Shown: piece by piece, positions 32,289 to 40,632 of the stretch | Layout: the number at the start of each line of letters is the position of its first letter | Position numbering within the stretch: the stretch's first letter is position 1 | Assembly (NCBI GenBank): GCA_937915865.1 | Contig: CALGIG010000095.1 | Span: 12,952-76,951, forward strand | Source: an uncultured Prolixibacteraceae bacterium | Lineage (GTDB): Bacteria > Bacteroidota > Bacteroidia > Bacteroidales > Prolixibacteraceae | Direction of reading: 5' to 3' | DNA length: 64,000 nucleotides | Position numbers and translations under genes: made by a program | The notes under the pieces: generated by a model | Told to the model about the DNA's origin: nothing | The model's input: the letters and a program-made list of their open reading frames with translations, nothing else | Database searches by the model: none

Positions 32289-33588
32289 TAACCATATCAG
32301 CCTGGAAGATTTTCATCGGTATTTGAACAATCGGATGACCGATGCCGAGCGAAATGCTTTTGAACGTGAATTGCAGAAATATCCGTTTGAGGCTGAAGCG
32401 CTTGAAGGCTTTCGGCAAATTTCGACGACCGATCTTAGTGAAGATTTACAGGAGCTTTCCCGAAAAATACCAACAAAAAAGAACAGGAGCAACATTCGTT
32501 ACTGGGCTGTAGCTGCTACTTTTCTGGTGCTTATTTCGATCGGCGTTCTTTGGTTCAGGATAACGGAAAATCCAATGGCGCCGCAGGTTGCCGAGTCGAA
32601 AGGTAGCCTGAAGGAAGAACTCAAAACCACATTGCCCGAACCATTAAAACCGGAGCAAAAGGCCATTGAAACGATTGAAAATAAATCATCTGCGAAAAAA
32701 AATACTCTACAACAGTTATCTTCAAAAGCACAAGCGGATCAGGTAATCTCAATTTCGGAAAAGGCAGAAGAATCGCCTGAACAGGCTGAGGTTGCCCGAA
32801 ATGCCAATCCGGTTCCGACATCAGAAATGATTGTAGTAGAGGAAACAATGGCTCCATCGTCAAAAAATGAAATTTCTGTTCAGGAACCTACATCCATACA
32901 ACAAAGTGTTAATGCTGTAGCTGCTAAGCTAAAACAGGCACCGCCAATGGTTGAGTCTGCAAGGAATAAAAAGAAAACAGGTACAAAAAAAACGATCTGG
33001 ATTAAAGGCCGGGTCGTTTCTGACGACGACCAACAGCCGCTTCCAGGTGTTTCGATTGTTGAAAAGGGGACTTCAAACGGTACCGTTTCCGACCAAAAGG
33101 GTAATTTCAGCTTGCATTTGACTAACAGTAACGACAGTATTTTGATGGCCAATTTTGTGGGAATGGAGGAAAAAGAAATTCATCTTAAGGGAGATAGCGA
33201 TGTGGTTTTTTCGCTAGTTCCTTCCCCGCTTGCTTTAGACGAAACTGTGGTTGTTGCTTACGGAGTGAGCCATGAGACACAGGATATGGAAAGCATAAAA
33301 CCTGCATGTCCGCAAATAGGGATGAGTAATTTTCGGAAATACCTGAACGACAATGCTGTTCTGCCTGAAGATTATAAGGACTCCAAAGTTGTTGTTCGGG
33401 TAAAACTAAAAATTGGCGCTCAGGGCAATATTTTATCAGTCGAAAACGTGAACCATGCCGACGCTCCTGTTTATGAAAATGCCAGGGAAATGTTGATAAA
33501 TGGTTCTGTATGGAATCCGAAAACCGTAAATGGGAATCCGGTTGAGTCGGAAATTACCTTGCGTATCGTTTTCAGAAAAGTAAAATAA
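32275..33588 (+). CDS. Anti-sigma-like membrane protein with CarboxypepD_reg and TonB-C-like domains
   Basis: This 437-residue protein has a cytoplasmic N-terminus (about 1-75; SLEDFHRYLNNRMTDAERNAFERELQKYP), typical of Bacteroidota anti-sigma proteins. One transmembrane helix follows (YWAVAATFLVLISIGVLWF, about 80-98) and then a Ser/Glu-rich periplasmic linker. A CarboxypepD_reg-like domain (about 243-325; IKGRVVSDDDQQPLPGVSIV) and a C-terminal TonB-like domain (about 345-437; VVVRVKLKIGAQGNILSVEN) complete it. It overlaps the sigma gene by 14 nt. The architecture implies that an envelope signal, perhaps via the TonB-like domain, controls the sigma factor. That link is inference. Confidence 0.82.
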   Translation: MKGSNNHISLEDFHRYLNNRMTDAERNAFERELQKYPFEAEALEGFRQISTTDLSEDLQELSRKIPTKKNRSNIRYWAVAATFLVLISIGVLWFRITENPMAPQVAESKGSLKEELKTTLPEPLKPEQKAIETIENKSSAKKNTLQQLSSKAQADQVISISEKAEESPEQAEVARNANPVPTSEMIVVEETMAPSSKNEISVQEPTSIQQSVNAVAAKLKQAPPMVESARNKKKTGTKKTIWIKGRVVSDDDQQPLPGVSIVEKGTSNGTVSDQKGNFSLHLTNSNDSILMANFVGMEEKEIHLKGDSDVVFSLVPSPLALDETVVVAYGVSHETQDMESIKPACPQIGMSNFRKYLNDNAVLPEDYKDSKVVVRVKLKIGAQGNILSVENVNHADAPVYENAREMLINGSVWNPKTVNGNPVESEITLRIVFRKVK

Positions 33589-33674
33589 AAACGGAATATA
33601 CTCTTTTATCTTAACTCTTTTGTCTAATATCAAAAATCTGATGCCATATTTTCTGGCACATGCTATTAATGCCG

Positions 33675-33682
33675 TACCTTTG
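33675..33682 (+). promoter_or_regulatory. -7 promoter element (TACCTTTG) of the aldolase gene
   Basis: An exact TAnnTTTG match 27 nt before the ATG at 33710. A small TGCCA/TGGCA stem (33642-33658) lies at the -33 region. Confidence 0.5.
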
Positions 33683-33709
33683 CTGTCATAAACAATTACA
33701 CAAAAAATA

Positions 33710-34375
33710 ATGATTTACATGGCCGACACAGCCGATCTGGACGAACTCCGGAAGCTGTATGTGTTTTTCCCTCTCGAAGGAGTAACAACAAACCCAACCA
33801 TACTTAACCATTCGGGTTATAAGCTAACCGTTGCCGTTGAAGGTATTCAGGAACTTGTAGGAACTGGCATGGTTCACGTGCAAATGGCATCTTCTGAAAC
33901 CGACGATATGGTGCGCGAAGCCAAAAAATACCGCAGTTATTTCGATTTTGGCGATAATTTTTATGCCAAAATTCCGGTCACACCCAATGGTTACAAAGCC
34001 ATGCGTATATTAAAAGATGCCGGAATAAACGTTACTGCTACCGCTATTTTTACTCAGCAGCAGGCTTTGGTGGCTATGAAAGCAGGCGCCGATTTTGTTG
34101 CTCCGTATGTTAGTCGTTTAGATAATATCTCATCGCATGGTATCGAAGTGGTTGGCGATATTGTACAGAATATCCAGGAATATGGTCTCGATAGCAAAGT
34201 GTTGGCAGCCAGTTTTAAAACTGTCGACCAGATTTATCGTACCAGCATGGCCGGAGCACACTCTGCAACCATTAATCCCGAATTGCTGCACCAATTGATT
34301 AAACACCCGATGACTGACATCAGCATAAAACAATTTGAGGCCGATGCTGCCGGGTTGTACGATATTGAATTTTAA
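33710..34375 (+). CDS. fsa: Transaldolase / fructose-6-phosphate aldolase (TalC/FSA) family
   Basis: This 221-residue TIM-barrel enzyme has the Schiff-base lysine K87 in FYAKIPVT, the N-terminal GVTTNPTIL and the phosphate-site segment VAPYVSRLDN. The small size places it in the FSA/TalC group, not among the ~310-residue transaldolases. Members either transfer dihydroxyacetone units in the pentose-phosphate pathway or split fructose 6-phosphate; sequence alone does not separate the two roles here. It is monocistronic and followed by a large hairpin. Confidence 0.9.
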   Translation: MIYMADTADLDELRKLYVFFPLEGVTTNPTILNHSGYKLTVAVEGIQELVGTGMVHVQMASSETDDMVREAKKYRSYFDFGDNFYAKIPVTPNGYKAMRILKDAGINVTATAIFTQQQALVAMKAGADFVAPYVSRLDNISSHGIEVVGDIVQNIQEYGLDSKVLAASFKTVDQIYRTSMAGAHSATINPELLHQLIKHPMTDISIKQFEADAAGLYDIEF

Positions 34376-34413
34376 GAATCAATCACCGCGATTTGATTAT
34401 CAAATTATTTAGT

Positions 34414-34500
34414 ACTCACCCCAAGCCCTGCAAACAGTGTTTTTCACTCTCTTTTTGAAGAGTGGGGAGGCAAGAGAAGCGAGCCTGGGGTGAGTTTTTA
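34414..34500 (+). terminator. Large compound hairpin with T-tract after the aldolase gene
   Basis: Outer arms ACTCACCCCA/TGGGGTGAGT (10 bp) enclose an inner CACTCT/AGAGTG hairpin and are followed by TTTTT. It works as a terminator on the plus strand. Its ends resemble those of the element at 35543-35610. Confidence 0.7.
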
Positions 34501-34710
34501 TGGAGGCAATACCATTTGATTGTGGATTTTACCCGAATGGGTAGAGTCCTTTTCTGTTTTTATACGCCATACTTATCGGCTATTTATGCTTTGTTGTCTG
34601 TTTCAGCCGACTGTTTAGCCAATTGCAATAAAAATTCTTCAGTTTCATGTATTCTTCCGAACTTTTTTTACTTTCGTGCCTTATATATGCAATTATTTAG
34701 AAAAGTAGAT

Positions 34711-35424
34711 ATGAAAAATTTCTTTTTAGTTTTTATTTGGATACTTGCGGTTTTTTCTGGCGCCAAAGCCCAGTCAGTTCAGGATGTAGATGCCTCAAAA
34801 TTTAAGGAGTTGATCGATAAAGGCAACTGTTTGCTGCTCGATGTACGTACGCCGGGCGAATACACTACCGGGCACATTGCCGGTTCAACCAACATCAATA
34901 TTGCTGATCCTGAGTTTCCGTCGAAAATTAAGTTGCTCGATAAATCGAAAACGCTGTTGATTTACTGCCTGTCGGGTAGCCGGAGTGATGCCGCCGGTCA
35001 GTACATGAGCCGTCAGGGGTTTCAGAAGATATATACGTTGCAGCGTGGATTGATTAACTGGAACCGTGCCGGCTTATCGCTTGAGACCAGCGGACGCGCT
35101 GTGGCCACTTCAGCGGCAACCTATACCGATCAGGCATTTAATCAGTTGCTGAAAGACAACAAACTGGTGCTGGTTGATTTTAATGCCACCTGGTGCGCTC
35201 CATGCAAGGCCATGATGCCGGTTGTTGAGAAAATTTCGACCGACTTTAAAGGCAAAGCGCATGTGGCTACGATTGACGTTGAAGCCAATAAAACGATTTT
35301 CAACTCGATGCAAATACAGTCGATTCCGGGATTTGTGCTGTTTAAAGACGGGAAAAAAGTATGGGCCTACAATGGAATTATTTCGTATACCGATCTGTCG
35401 GGCGTGATTAAGAAGTACCTCTGA
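34711..35424 (+). CDS. Secreted rhodanese-thioredoxin fusion protein
   Basis: This 237-residue protein has a signal peptide ending AKAQ at residue 21. An upstream open frame to 34462 runs through the hairpin and is not credible. Residues 28-125 form a rhodanese domain with active-site Cys86 in YCLSGSRS. Residues 135-237 are a thioredoxin domain with the intact redox pair C162-A-P-C165 in ATWCAPCK. It is expected in the periplasm, where it could handle persulfides or reduce disulfides. Such fusions occur in Bacteroidota, but their substrates are not known. It is monocistronic. Confidence 0.88.
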   Translation: MKNFFLVFIWILAVFSGAKAQSVQDVDASKFKELIDKGNCLLLDVRTPGEYTTGHIAGSTNINIADPEFPSKIKLLDKSKTLLIYCLSGSRSDAAGQYMSRQGFQKIYTLQRGLINWNRAGLSLETSGRAVATSAATYTDQAFNQLLKDNKLVLVDFNATWCAPCKAMMPVVEKISTDFKGKAHVATIDVEANKTIFNSMQIQSIPGFVLFKDGKKVWAYNGIISYTDLSGVIKKYL

Positions 35425-35456
35425 TACCACAAATAAGTTTCATAGAATAGGGTTTG

Positions 35457-35492
35457 AGGATTCCGTCAGGAAAAGGCGGGGTCCTTTTTTTT
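35457..35492 (+). terminator. Intrinsic terminator after the rhodanese-thioredoxin gene
   Basis: AGGATTCC pairs with GGGGTCCT (two G-U pairs), followed by eight T residues. Confidence 0.65.
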
Positions 35493-35542
35493 GCCTTTTG
35501 ATGCGATACAATAGGCTATGCGATTATCGTCGGATTATTTTT

Positions 35543-35610
35543 ACTACTCACCCCACAGTGTCGCAAGAGTGGAATTAATCGTCTGCAACAGGAACAGAGG
35601 GGTGAGTAGT
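35543..35610. repeat. Palindromic element with ACTACTCACCCC ends
   Basis: Twelve-bp perfect terminal arms ACTACTCACCCC/GGGGTGAGTAGT enclose 44 bp without strong structure. The ends and the following CAGTGT are shared with the hairpin at 34414-34500. Confidence 0.6.
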
Positions 35611-35709
35611 CTATTAATTGCAACATTTCAATAGTTTCAACTGCTTATGTTGTATTGAATGTACAGCAGTTTTGCCAACCGGTGAAACTTTGGGTTTAAT
35701 CAATGCCTG

Positions 35710-36426
35710 TTACTTTGCGTCGGATGGTGGTGTGCTATCGTCAGGTTTTGGAGTTTCGCTATCGGTAAGCAGGAATAAATTGTATGTGGTTGCGTCGTCC
35801 TGAAAAACCAGCTTGGCACTCTGGCAAACCAGGGCCATCTTTTCCCAAACCGCGTTCATAGCAGCAATGCGTTGATGAGCGGTTTGTGTCCGATCTTTTT
35901 TTGCATTCTGCTGGGCAATGTCTTGTGTAATGATGTTTTGGGCAGTACTTTCAATTCTTTCAATATCCTCAAATCTCAAACCTTTAGCAATCAAAGCCTG
36001 ATAGTATTCGGGCTTCATAAGCTGGGTGTGAAGGGTACGAAGCAATATCGGTAGTTTAAGCTGGTTGTTTCGGGCCGAATTGTATTGCGACTGGCCAAAT
36101 AAACGCATTACAGCTGGGTTGTTGGGGAAAGCCAGCTCTACGTAAAGCATCACTGTTTGAAAGAGTGTTCGTCCCTGATCCATCAGATTTTCGAGGGTGG
36201 CTGTCTGATTAGCTTGTTCGCTTACAGTTGCATAATCGGGTGGTACAGCCCTTGCGATCAATGTGCATTGAGCCCACTCGTCGGCAAACGGGTCGGACAG
36301 TTGAGTAAAACGTTCAATAAATGCTGTTTTGTTTTTTTGAAATGAATCTAATAATACATCAGATTGTTGTAGCACTTCTTCATCGGTTTTATTGAAGAGA
36401 CGGACTACTTCTTCGGGGTGTTTCAT
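35710..36426 (-). CDS. Hypothetical protein, mainly alpha-helical
   Basis: This 238-residue protein has no signal peptide or membrane segment. Its sequence is almost wholly predicted helical, with a short coiled-coil-like stretch around DIERIESTAQNIITQDIAQQNAKKDRTQT (about 155-185). It ends in an acidic, Pro-rich, disordered tail (ETPKPDDSTPPSD). I do not recognise the family. The codon usage looks like the neighbours. It is convergent with the rhodanese-thioredoxin gene and separated from it by a terminator and a palindrome. Function unknown. Confidence 0.65.
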   Translation of the reverse strand: MKHPEEVVRLFNKTDEEVLQQSDVLLDSFQKNKTAFIERFTQLSDPFADEWAQCTLIARAVPPDYATVSEQANQTATLENLMDQGRTLFQTVMLYVELAFPNNPAVMRLFGQSQYNSARNNQLKLPILLRTLHTQLMKPEYYQALIAKGLRFEDIERIESTAQNIITQDIAQQNAKKDRTQTAHQRIAAMNAVWEKMALVCQSAKLVFQDDATTYNLFLLTDSETPKPDDSTPPSDAK

Positions 36427-36600
36427 CTTTTTAAATGATTTAAAGGTTAATAAAAATGTATAACTAATAATTTGTTAGATACTTGATAAGCTAATTTAAT
36501 AAATATTGATATGATTACCATATTAATATTCAATTTTCTTTTTATTTTTTTTTGAAAAAATGCCATGGCCTAATTTTCTGGATTTGTTTCAAAACAGTCG

Positions 36601-36785
36601 ACCGCGGGACCGACGGACCCGATCGGCTATTCGAAGGTTGTTGGCAGCACTCCGAAGCAATCCGACACCGCTCCGAAGCAGTTTGCGACCCTCGCAAACT
36701 GCTTCGGAGTGGCGAAACGAGTCTTCGGAATGGCGGAAAAAATCGTCTATCCCGTGGCTAATTTCTTCGGAAGGGCGGAGAGGAA
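36601..36785. repeat. GC-rich palindromic repeat region
   Basis: An 18-bp perfect hairpin, CTCCGAAGCAGTTTGCGA with its complement around a CCC loop (36671-36709), is surrounded by further copies of the short unit CTTCGGA(a/g)nGGCG (36701, 36723, 36764) and its complement CTCCGAAGC (36650, 36671). GC content is far above the AT-rich flanks. It encodes no convincing protein. The 404-bp gap 36427-36830 holds this element and an AT-rich stretch only. Confidence 0.7.
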
Positions 36786-36830
36786 GATTTTTGTTTTTAA
36801 GCCACAAATAGAGCAAGAGATTGGTTGATC

Positions 36831-37163
36831 TCACATAATATAAACATTCGAAGCATTCTTTGTTTTAAGAAGAGTACAGAAGTTACTTATCGATAGCTTG
36901 GGCTTCTTCTTTTTAGATGTTTCAATTACTTCAACCGATTCAAATTCGTACCAAGAAAAATCATCTAAATACCGATGGAATTTGAATTTTTTAATGCCAA
37001 CATTTTCTGGGTAGAAATACATACCATCAATCAGATTCTGTCGGATATTCTTTTCAATTTCTTCAAGTGAAAATTTCTCTGGATTTGAAAATCGCTTGCT
37101 TCCAAACTTTTTCCAGTTACCAGAATCGCGATGGAGATAATTAAATCGGATGACTTCAATCAT
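36831..37163 (-). CDS. Small hypothetical protein next to an HNH endonuclease gene
   Basis: This 110-residue, basic, aromatic-rich protein (RYLDDFSWYEFESVEVIET) has no signal peptide. No known domain is recognised. It lies 64 nt downstream of the HNH gene on the same strand and is likely co-transcribed. Its lower GC content and small size resemble accessory genes carried with restriction-type nucleases, but a functional link is speculative. Confidence 0.55.
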   Translation of the reverse strand: MIEVIRFNYLHRDSGNWKKFGSKRFSNPEKFSLEEIEKNIRQNLIDGMYFYPENVGIKKFKFHRYLDDFSWYEFESVEVIETSKKKKPKLSISNFCTLLKTKNASNVYIM

Positions 37164-37227
37164 GACTTTTTCTCCAAAGAACGAAATTTAAAAAGGGACT
37201 GTCAACGGACTATGAGTCACACAAGAA

Positions 37228-37998
37228 TTACCCTTTAAAGATAGTATCTAAATGAAATTGTAAAAACTCCTTTTTTGGTAAATATTTCTGTGGCAGTTGA
37301 AGCTTTGAACCATTAAGTTTCCCAAATATCTCAGGATAATAGGTTTTGTTTTCTTTTGATTTAATTTCTGTAGAAATGAGTATTTGATAATTTTCAGAAA
37401 TTCCGATTAGCCCTTTGTCGAATGCTTTGTCATATAAGGCTGACAAGCAAATTCCATTTTCAGGGTTTAATCTTTCTTGGTCGTTCTGTGACCATGGAAT
37501 AATGTGGCTGGCAATGAGTAATTCAGGAATATCAATGCCAGTTATTGCGCATTTGCTGGAATAATTGGCCAATACTATTTGCCTGAAAGCATTCTGATTG
37601 ATTCGGGTTTTTACTTCGCGAACTTTGGTTTCTCCTTTTAAATTTTCTGTTCCAGATAGTATTTCGGCAAACTTTGTTTCAAGTGTCTTGTGTTCAAGGC
37701 TAGCTAAAATTCGTTCACTTTCAAATAGCAATTCATCTTTATTACTAATGAATTCGTTCCAAATAGGCTCTACTTGTTTAAGTCCACCAGTTAATCCTTT
37801 AATACCCCTGTCTTTATGAAATGGATCAACACTGGCAAAATTGCTCAAGCGCATTGCAATGGAGTTTGGCGATCGGTCAAGAATTTTGCCTAAATGAATA
37901 ATTTCAGGGGTTCCATGATGTAATTTGCCGAATGGTAATTTTAAATAAAGGTTCAAAGCCAGAATCAATTCTTCTCTAGTCCAAAGTCTTCTTTCCAT
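37228..37998 (-). CDS. HNH endonuclease, McrA-like restriction type
   Basis: This 256-residue protein has an N-terminal region of about 100 residues that looks like a helical DNA-recognition module (WTREELILALNLYLKLPFG, then RSPNSIAMRLSNFAS). The C-terminal HNH domain (about 150-215) has CAITGIDIPELLIASHIIPW, then RLNPENGICLSALYDKAFD and GLIGI. The His of ASHIIPW and the Asn/Asp/His-type ligands fit the restriction-associated HNH branch (McrA-like) that cleaves modified DNA. No methyltransferase is adjacent, which favours a modification-dependent nuclease. The gene stands with a small unknown gene downstream, among AT-rich, palindrome-rich sequence. Confidence 0.8.
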   Translation of the reverse strand: MERRLWTREELILALNLYLKLPFGKLHHGTPEIIHLGKILDRSPNSIAMRLSNFASVDPFHKDRGIKGLTGGLKQVEPIWNEFISNKDELLFESERILASLEHKTLETKFAEILSGTENLKGETKVREVKTRINQNAFRQIVLANYSSKCAITGIDIPELLIASHIIPWSQNDQERLNPENGICLSALYDKAFDKGLIGISENYQILISTEIKSKENKTYYPEIFGKLNGSKLQLPQKYLPKKEFLQFHLDTIFKG

Positions 37999-38262
37999 AA
38001 AGGAGGATTTTGTTGCCCATAAATATCAGAATTAAATTCGAAATATTTTTGCTCATATTATCTGTAGCTGCGGGTTCCGGTATTGTGAACGTCGGCCATA
38101 CTCGTAAAGGTAGCCATTTTAGCTTTTCTTATACTTTTTTAACGGGCTTTGTATAGGTTTTTAAGTATTTGTTTTTCTAGTTAAAACTGGTGGCAAAATT
38201 GGGTAGGGTAGGGCGTTGGTGTTTCGGTTATTGGCCGTAAACATCAAAAAAAACTACCAAAA

Positions 38263-39225
38263 ATGAAAAAGTTTAGTTTTGTTATCCTCGCACTGTTACT
38301 GGTGCATGGAAACCTGATGGCCGGAGGCATTATACCTGTTTCGCGTTGGAAAACGCATCCTATACTTGTTGATGGTAACGACAGTGACTGGGAAAAGCCT
38401 GTTAATTTTTATGACGTCAAAACTGGTTTGTTTTTCGCTATTCGGAACGACAGTACTACGTTGTATCTCAATTTTACTGCCACCGATCAGCAAAAAATTC
38501 AAAACCTGATTAATGGAGGCTGGACGCTGAGCTTTGCAACCAAAAACAGGAAATCGAAAACTAAAGCCAGCCTTGTGTTTGGGCCGTCGCGCGGTGGCGG
38601 AGGTATGCGTAACCGAATGGGTATGGACGAAAAGTTGAACTTAGGGTCGCACAATACACCCGATAAAAAAAATCAGCAGCCCAAACAGCAGGGAGACGAA
38701 ATGTCTGACGCTTCGGCACAGGCTTTTAATAACAACCACCTTGTTTTGGACTATTCGCGCAATTTGCACTCGTTCAATGCCAGAGGCTTCATTTTTACAC
38801 ACGACGAGGTTCCGATGCAAAACACAACAGGAATTATTGTTCGTATTGGCCAGTCCGATCCTGCTGGGTTGCTTTACGAAATAGCCATTCCACTCAACGA
38901 ATTGTATGAAGAAGAATCTGTTAAACTCAACGAGTTGATAAACATGACAATTACAGTTAATTCCTCAGGCCAGTCTGAAGGCGAAGCAGGTACCCGTCAG
39001 CAAGGTGGCGCTCCGGGCGCTATGCCGGGTGGCGGTCAGGGTATGCCGGGTGGAGCTCCTGGCGGAGGTCCTGGTGGAGGTATGCCTGGCGGTGGCATGG
39101 GTGGTGGAATGCCTGGCGGTGGCGGAATGTCAAAAGGCGGCGCGAGTGGAGAGCGTACTGAAAGCTCAGGCTCGTCGGCAGAAAAGGTAATTTTTAAGCA
39201 AAAATTCAGGCTTACCTCGCATTAA
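38263..39225 (+). CDS. Secreted protein with CBM9-like N-terminus and Gly-rich repeat tail
   Basis: This 320-residue protein has a signal peptide ending LMAG at about residue 21. Residues 30-110 have the pattern PILVDGNDSDWEKPVNFYD followed by FFAIRNDSTTLYLNF, like the sugar-binding CBM9/DOMON-type sandwich of Bacteroidota. Residues about 245-300 are almost pure Gly, Pro and Met in imperfect PGGGMGG units, then a Ser-rich end. The tail is low-complexity and probably exposed. Function is unknown. It is monocistronic and has no neighbours that suggest a pathway. Confidence 0.7.
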   Translation: MKKFSFVILALLLVHGNLMAGGIIPVSRWKTHPILVDGNDSDWEKPVNFYDVKTGLFFAIRNDSTTLYLNFTATDQQKIQNLINGGWTLSFATKNRKSKTKASLVFGPSRGGGGMRNRMGMDEKLNLGSHNTPDKKNQQPKQQGDEMSDASAQAFNNNHLVLDYSRNLHSFNARGFIFTHDEVPMQNTTGIIVRIGQSDPAGLLYEIAIPLNELYEEESVKLNELINMTITVNSSGQSEGEAGTRQQGGAPGAMPGGGQGMPGGAPGGGPGGGMPGGGMGGGMPGGGGMSKGGASGERTESSGSSAEKVIFKQKFRLTSH

Positions 39226-39255
39226 TGTGAAAGTTGGTTTATAAAAAAACATTGT

Positions 39256-39448
39256 TGTCCGGTTAAATCTTCACAACGCTCATTAAGTCAAGATTTCTCA
39301 CTTCGTTCGAGATGACAATTAACGAGTTGTGATGGGGAATCAGGGTAGGTTTGCGGCGAAGCCGCAAACCTACCCTGATTCCCTCTGCATTCTTGCAAAA
39401 AGTTGTTATTCTGAGCGAAATCGAAGAATCTCATGTTTTTACCGGACA
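39256..39448. repeat. MITE-like element with TIRs and a 23-bp perfect hairpin
   Basis: Terminal inverted repeats TGTCCGGT/ACCGGACA bound a 193-bp non-coding segment. Inside is a perfect inverted repeat with 23-nt arms and a GAA loop (39335-39383; arms start GGGAATCAGG). Sub-terminal sequences on each side also form inverted copies (CACTTCGTTCGAGATGACAA versus the complement of TTGTTATTCTGAGCGAAATC). Confidence 0.6.
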
Positions 39449-39904
39449 CCAATGAATATTTTTAAAAACATATTTTGCATTTTTGCTGTAATATTCTGAT
39501 GATTTTCTGACGCTACATTGCTGTAAAATGTGGGTTCTAACAGGTACAAACCGATTAATGTAGCAGTGCAAATTGAAATGTAATAATGTTTTTTGCTTGC
39601 TTTAGTTTTTTTTAAAAATTGTTTCTTTTAATGGTTTTTTATATTTTTAGCTCCGGCACTTATGCTGAAACGGGAAACAACTTATTCTTTTTGAGATTCA
39701 TAACCGACAAGGTTTTTTTTCGGATAGTTTAACGTTGAATTAGGAAAAATTGTGAGATCATATAGAAAAAAGGTTAATTGAAACACTGATTTTATACTTG
39801 TTTTGGAACAAATTATTGAGTTAATTTTGAAAAAATGAGTTTTAAAGCATAGGATTTGGTTATAGATCAAAGCTTTTTGAGGGTGCTTTGTTTCACTTTG
39901 TGTA
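39449..39904. other. AT-rich non-coding gap
   Basis: Between the MITE-like element and the small membrane protein gene, no coding frame, repeat or strong hairpin was seen. Confidence 0.5.
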
Positions 39905-39912
39905 TATATTTG
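39905..39912 (+). promoter_or_regulatory. -7 promoter element (TATATTTG)
   Basis: An exact TAnnTTTG match 21 nt before the ATG of the small membrane protein gene at 39934. Confidence 0.5.
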
Positions 39913-39933
39913 CAAAAAAAATAAAACTTAAAA

Positions 39934-40155
39934 ATGGACAGCAGAAGACTCTACGATCAGGTAATGACCATATTTGGAACAGCAATGGTCTTTTTTTACC
40001 TTGGGTTGGCTTACATGCTACTATTTTCGTCACTATTCAGTTATGTCGATGTTACAATGAGGACAATTCTTTCAGTTCCTTTATTGATTTATGGATTTTA
40101 TAGGATGTTGACTTCTTACCGTAAGATCAGGGAGAATTTCTTTGACAAATACTGA
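39934..40155 (+). CDS. Small two-helix membrane protein
   Basis: This 73-residue protein has two hydrophobic segments (IFGTAMVFFYLGLAYMLLFSSLF and TILSVPLLIYGFYRML) separated by a short loop, and a basic C-terminus (SYRKIRENFFDKY). A perfect -7 element precedes it. It lies 477 nt upstream of the TonB-energising operon on the same strand; in Bacteroidota a small membrane protein often precedes that operon, but this is only a loose expectation. Function unknown. Confidence 0.6.
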   Translation: MDSRRLYDQVMTIFGTAMVFFYLGLAYMLLFSSLFSYVDVTMRTILSVPLLIYGFYRMLTSYRKIRENFFDKY

Positions 40156-40632
40156 ATTTGGTTTACTGTTTTATTAATTGCGAAACCAGCTTATATCTCC
40201 TATAAATTTGGTGTGTTCTTTTGGAGTATTTTGAATGAATGTTTTCGTTATTGTTGTTTTTTCAGATGTGTTTTACCGACACAATGAAATAATGTTGATA
40301 TAAGTGGTATTTGTGTTGGTTTTGTAAATGGTATTGATTATAAAATGTTGTTTAACAACTTGTTATTTATAAGTTTTTGAATTATTGGGATCGAATTTTA
40401 AGAGTGGTACAATTATTGATGTAAAATTAATAAACAGCTTAAATATTTACTAAATGTAAACTTATTGTAAAATTTAAGCTATCGAAAATTGACCCTGAAT
40501 AGTTAAAAATAATCGAAATTCAAAGGGCTTTTTTTTGAAAAAATATTCAAGTTTGTTTCAAATTATAGCCCTATAACGGATTTGATTTATTATTATTGCA
40601 TCGGATTTTTTGAACTAGTGTTTAAGGTATAA
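40156..40632. other. AT-rich leader/intergenic region before the TonB operon
   Basis: No gene is supported in these 477 bp. The last 100 bp presumably hold the operon promoter, but no exact TAnnTTTG was found; TATTATTG near 40590 is a one-mismatch match. Confidence 0.4.

Noticed and set aside
34462..34710. N-terminal extension of the rhodanese-thioredoxin gene
   Set aside because: It would start inside a terminator hairpin and would bury a normal signal peptide at residue 84.
36560..36811. Open frame across the GC-rich hairpin region
   Set aside because: The peptide is an Arg/Ser-rich translation of palindromic repeats, and both strands give similar open frames.
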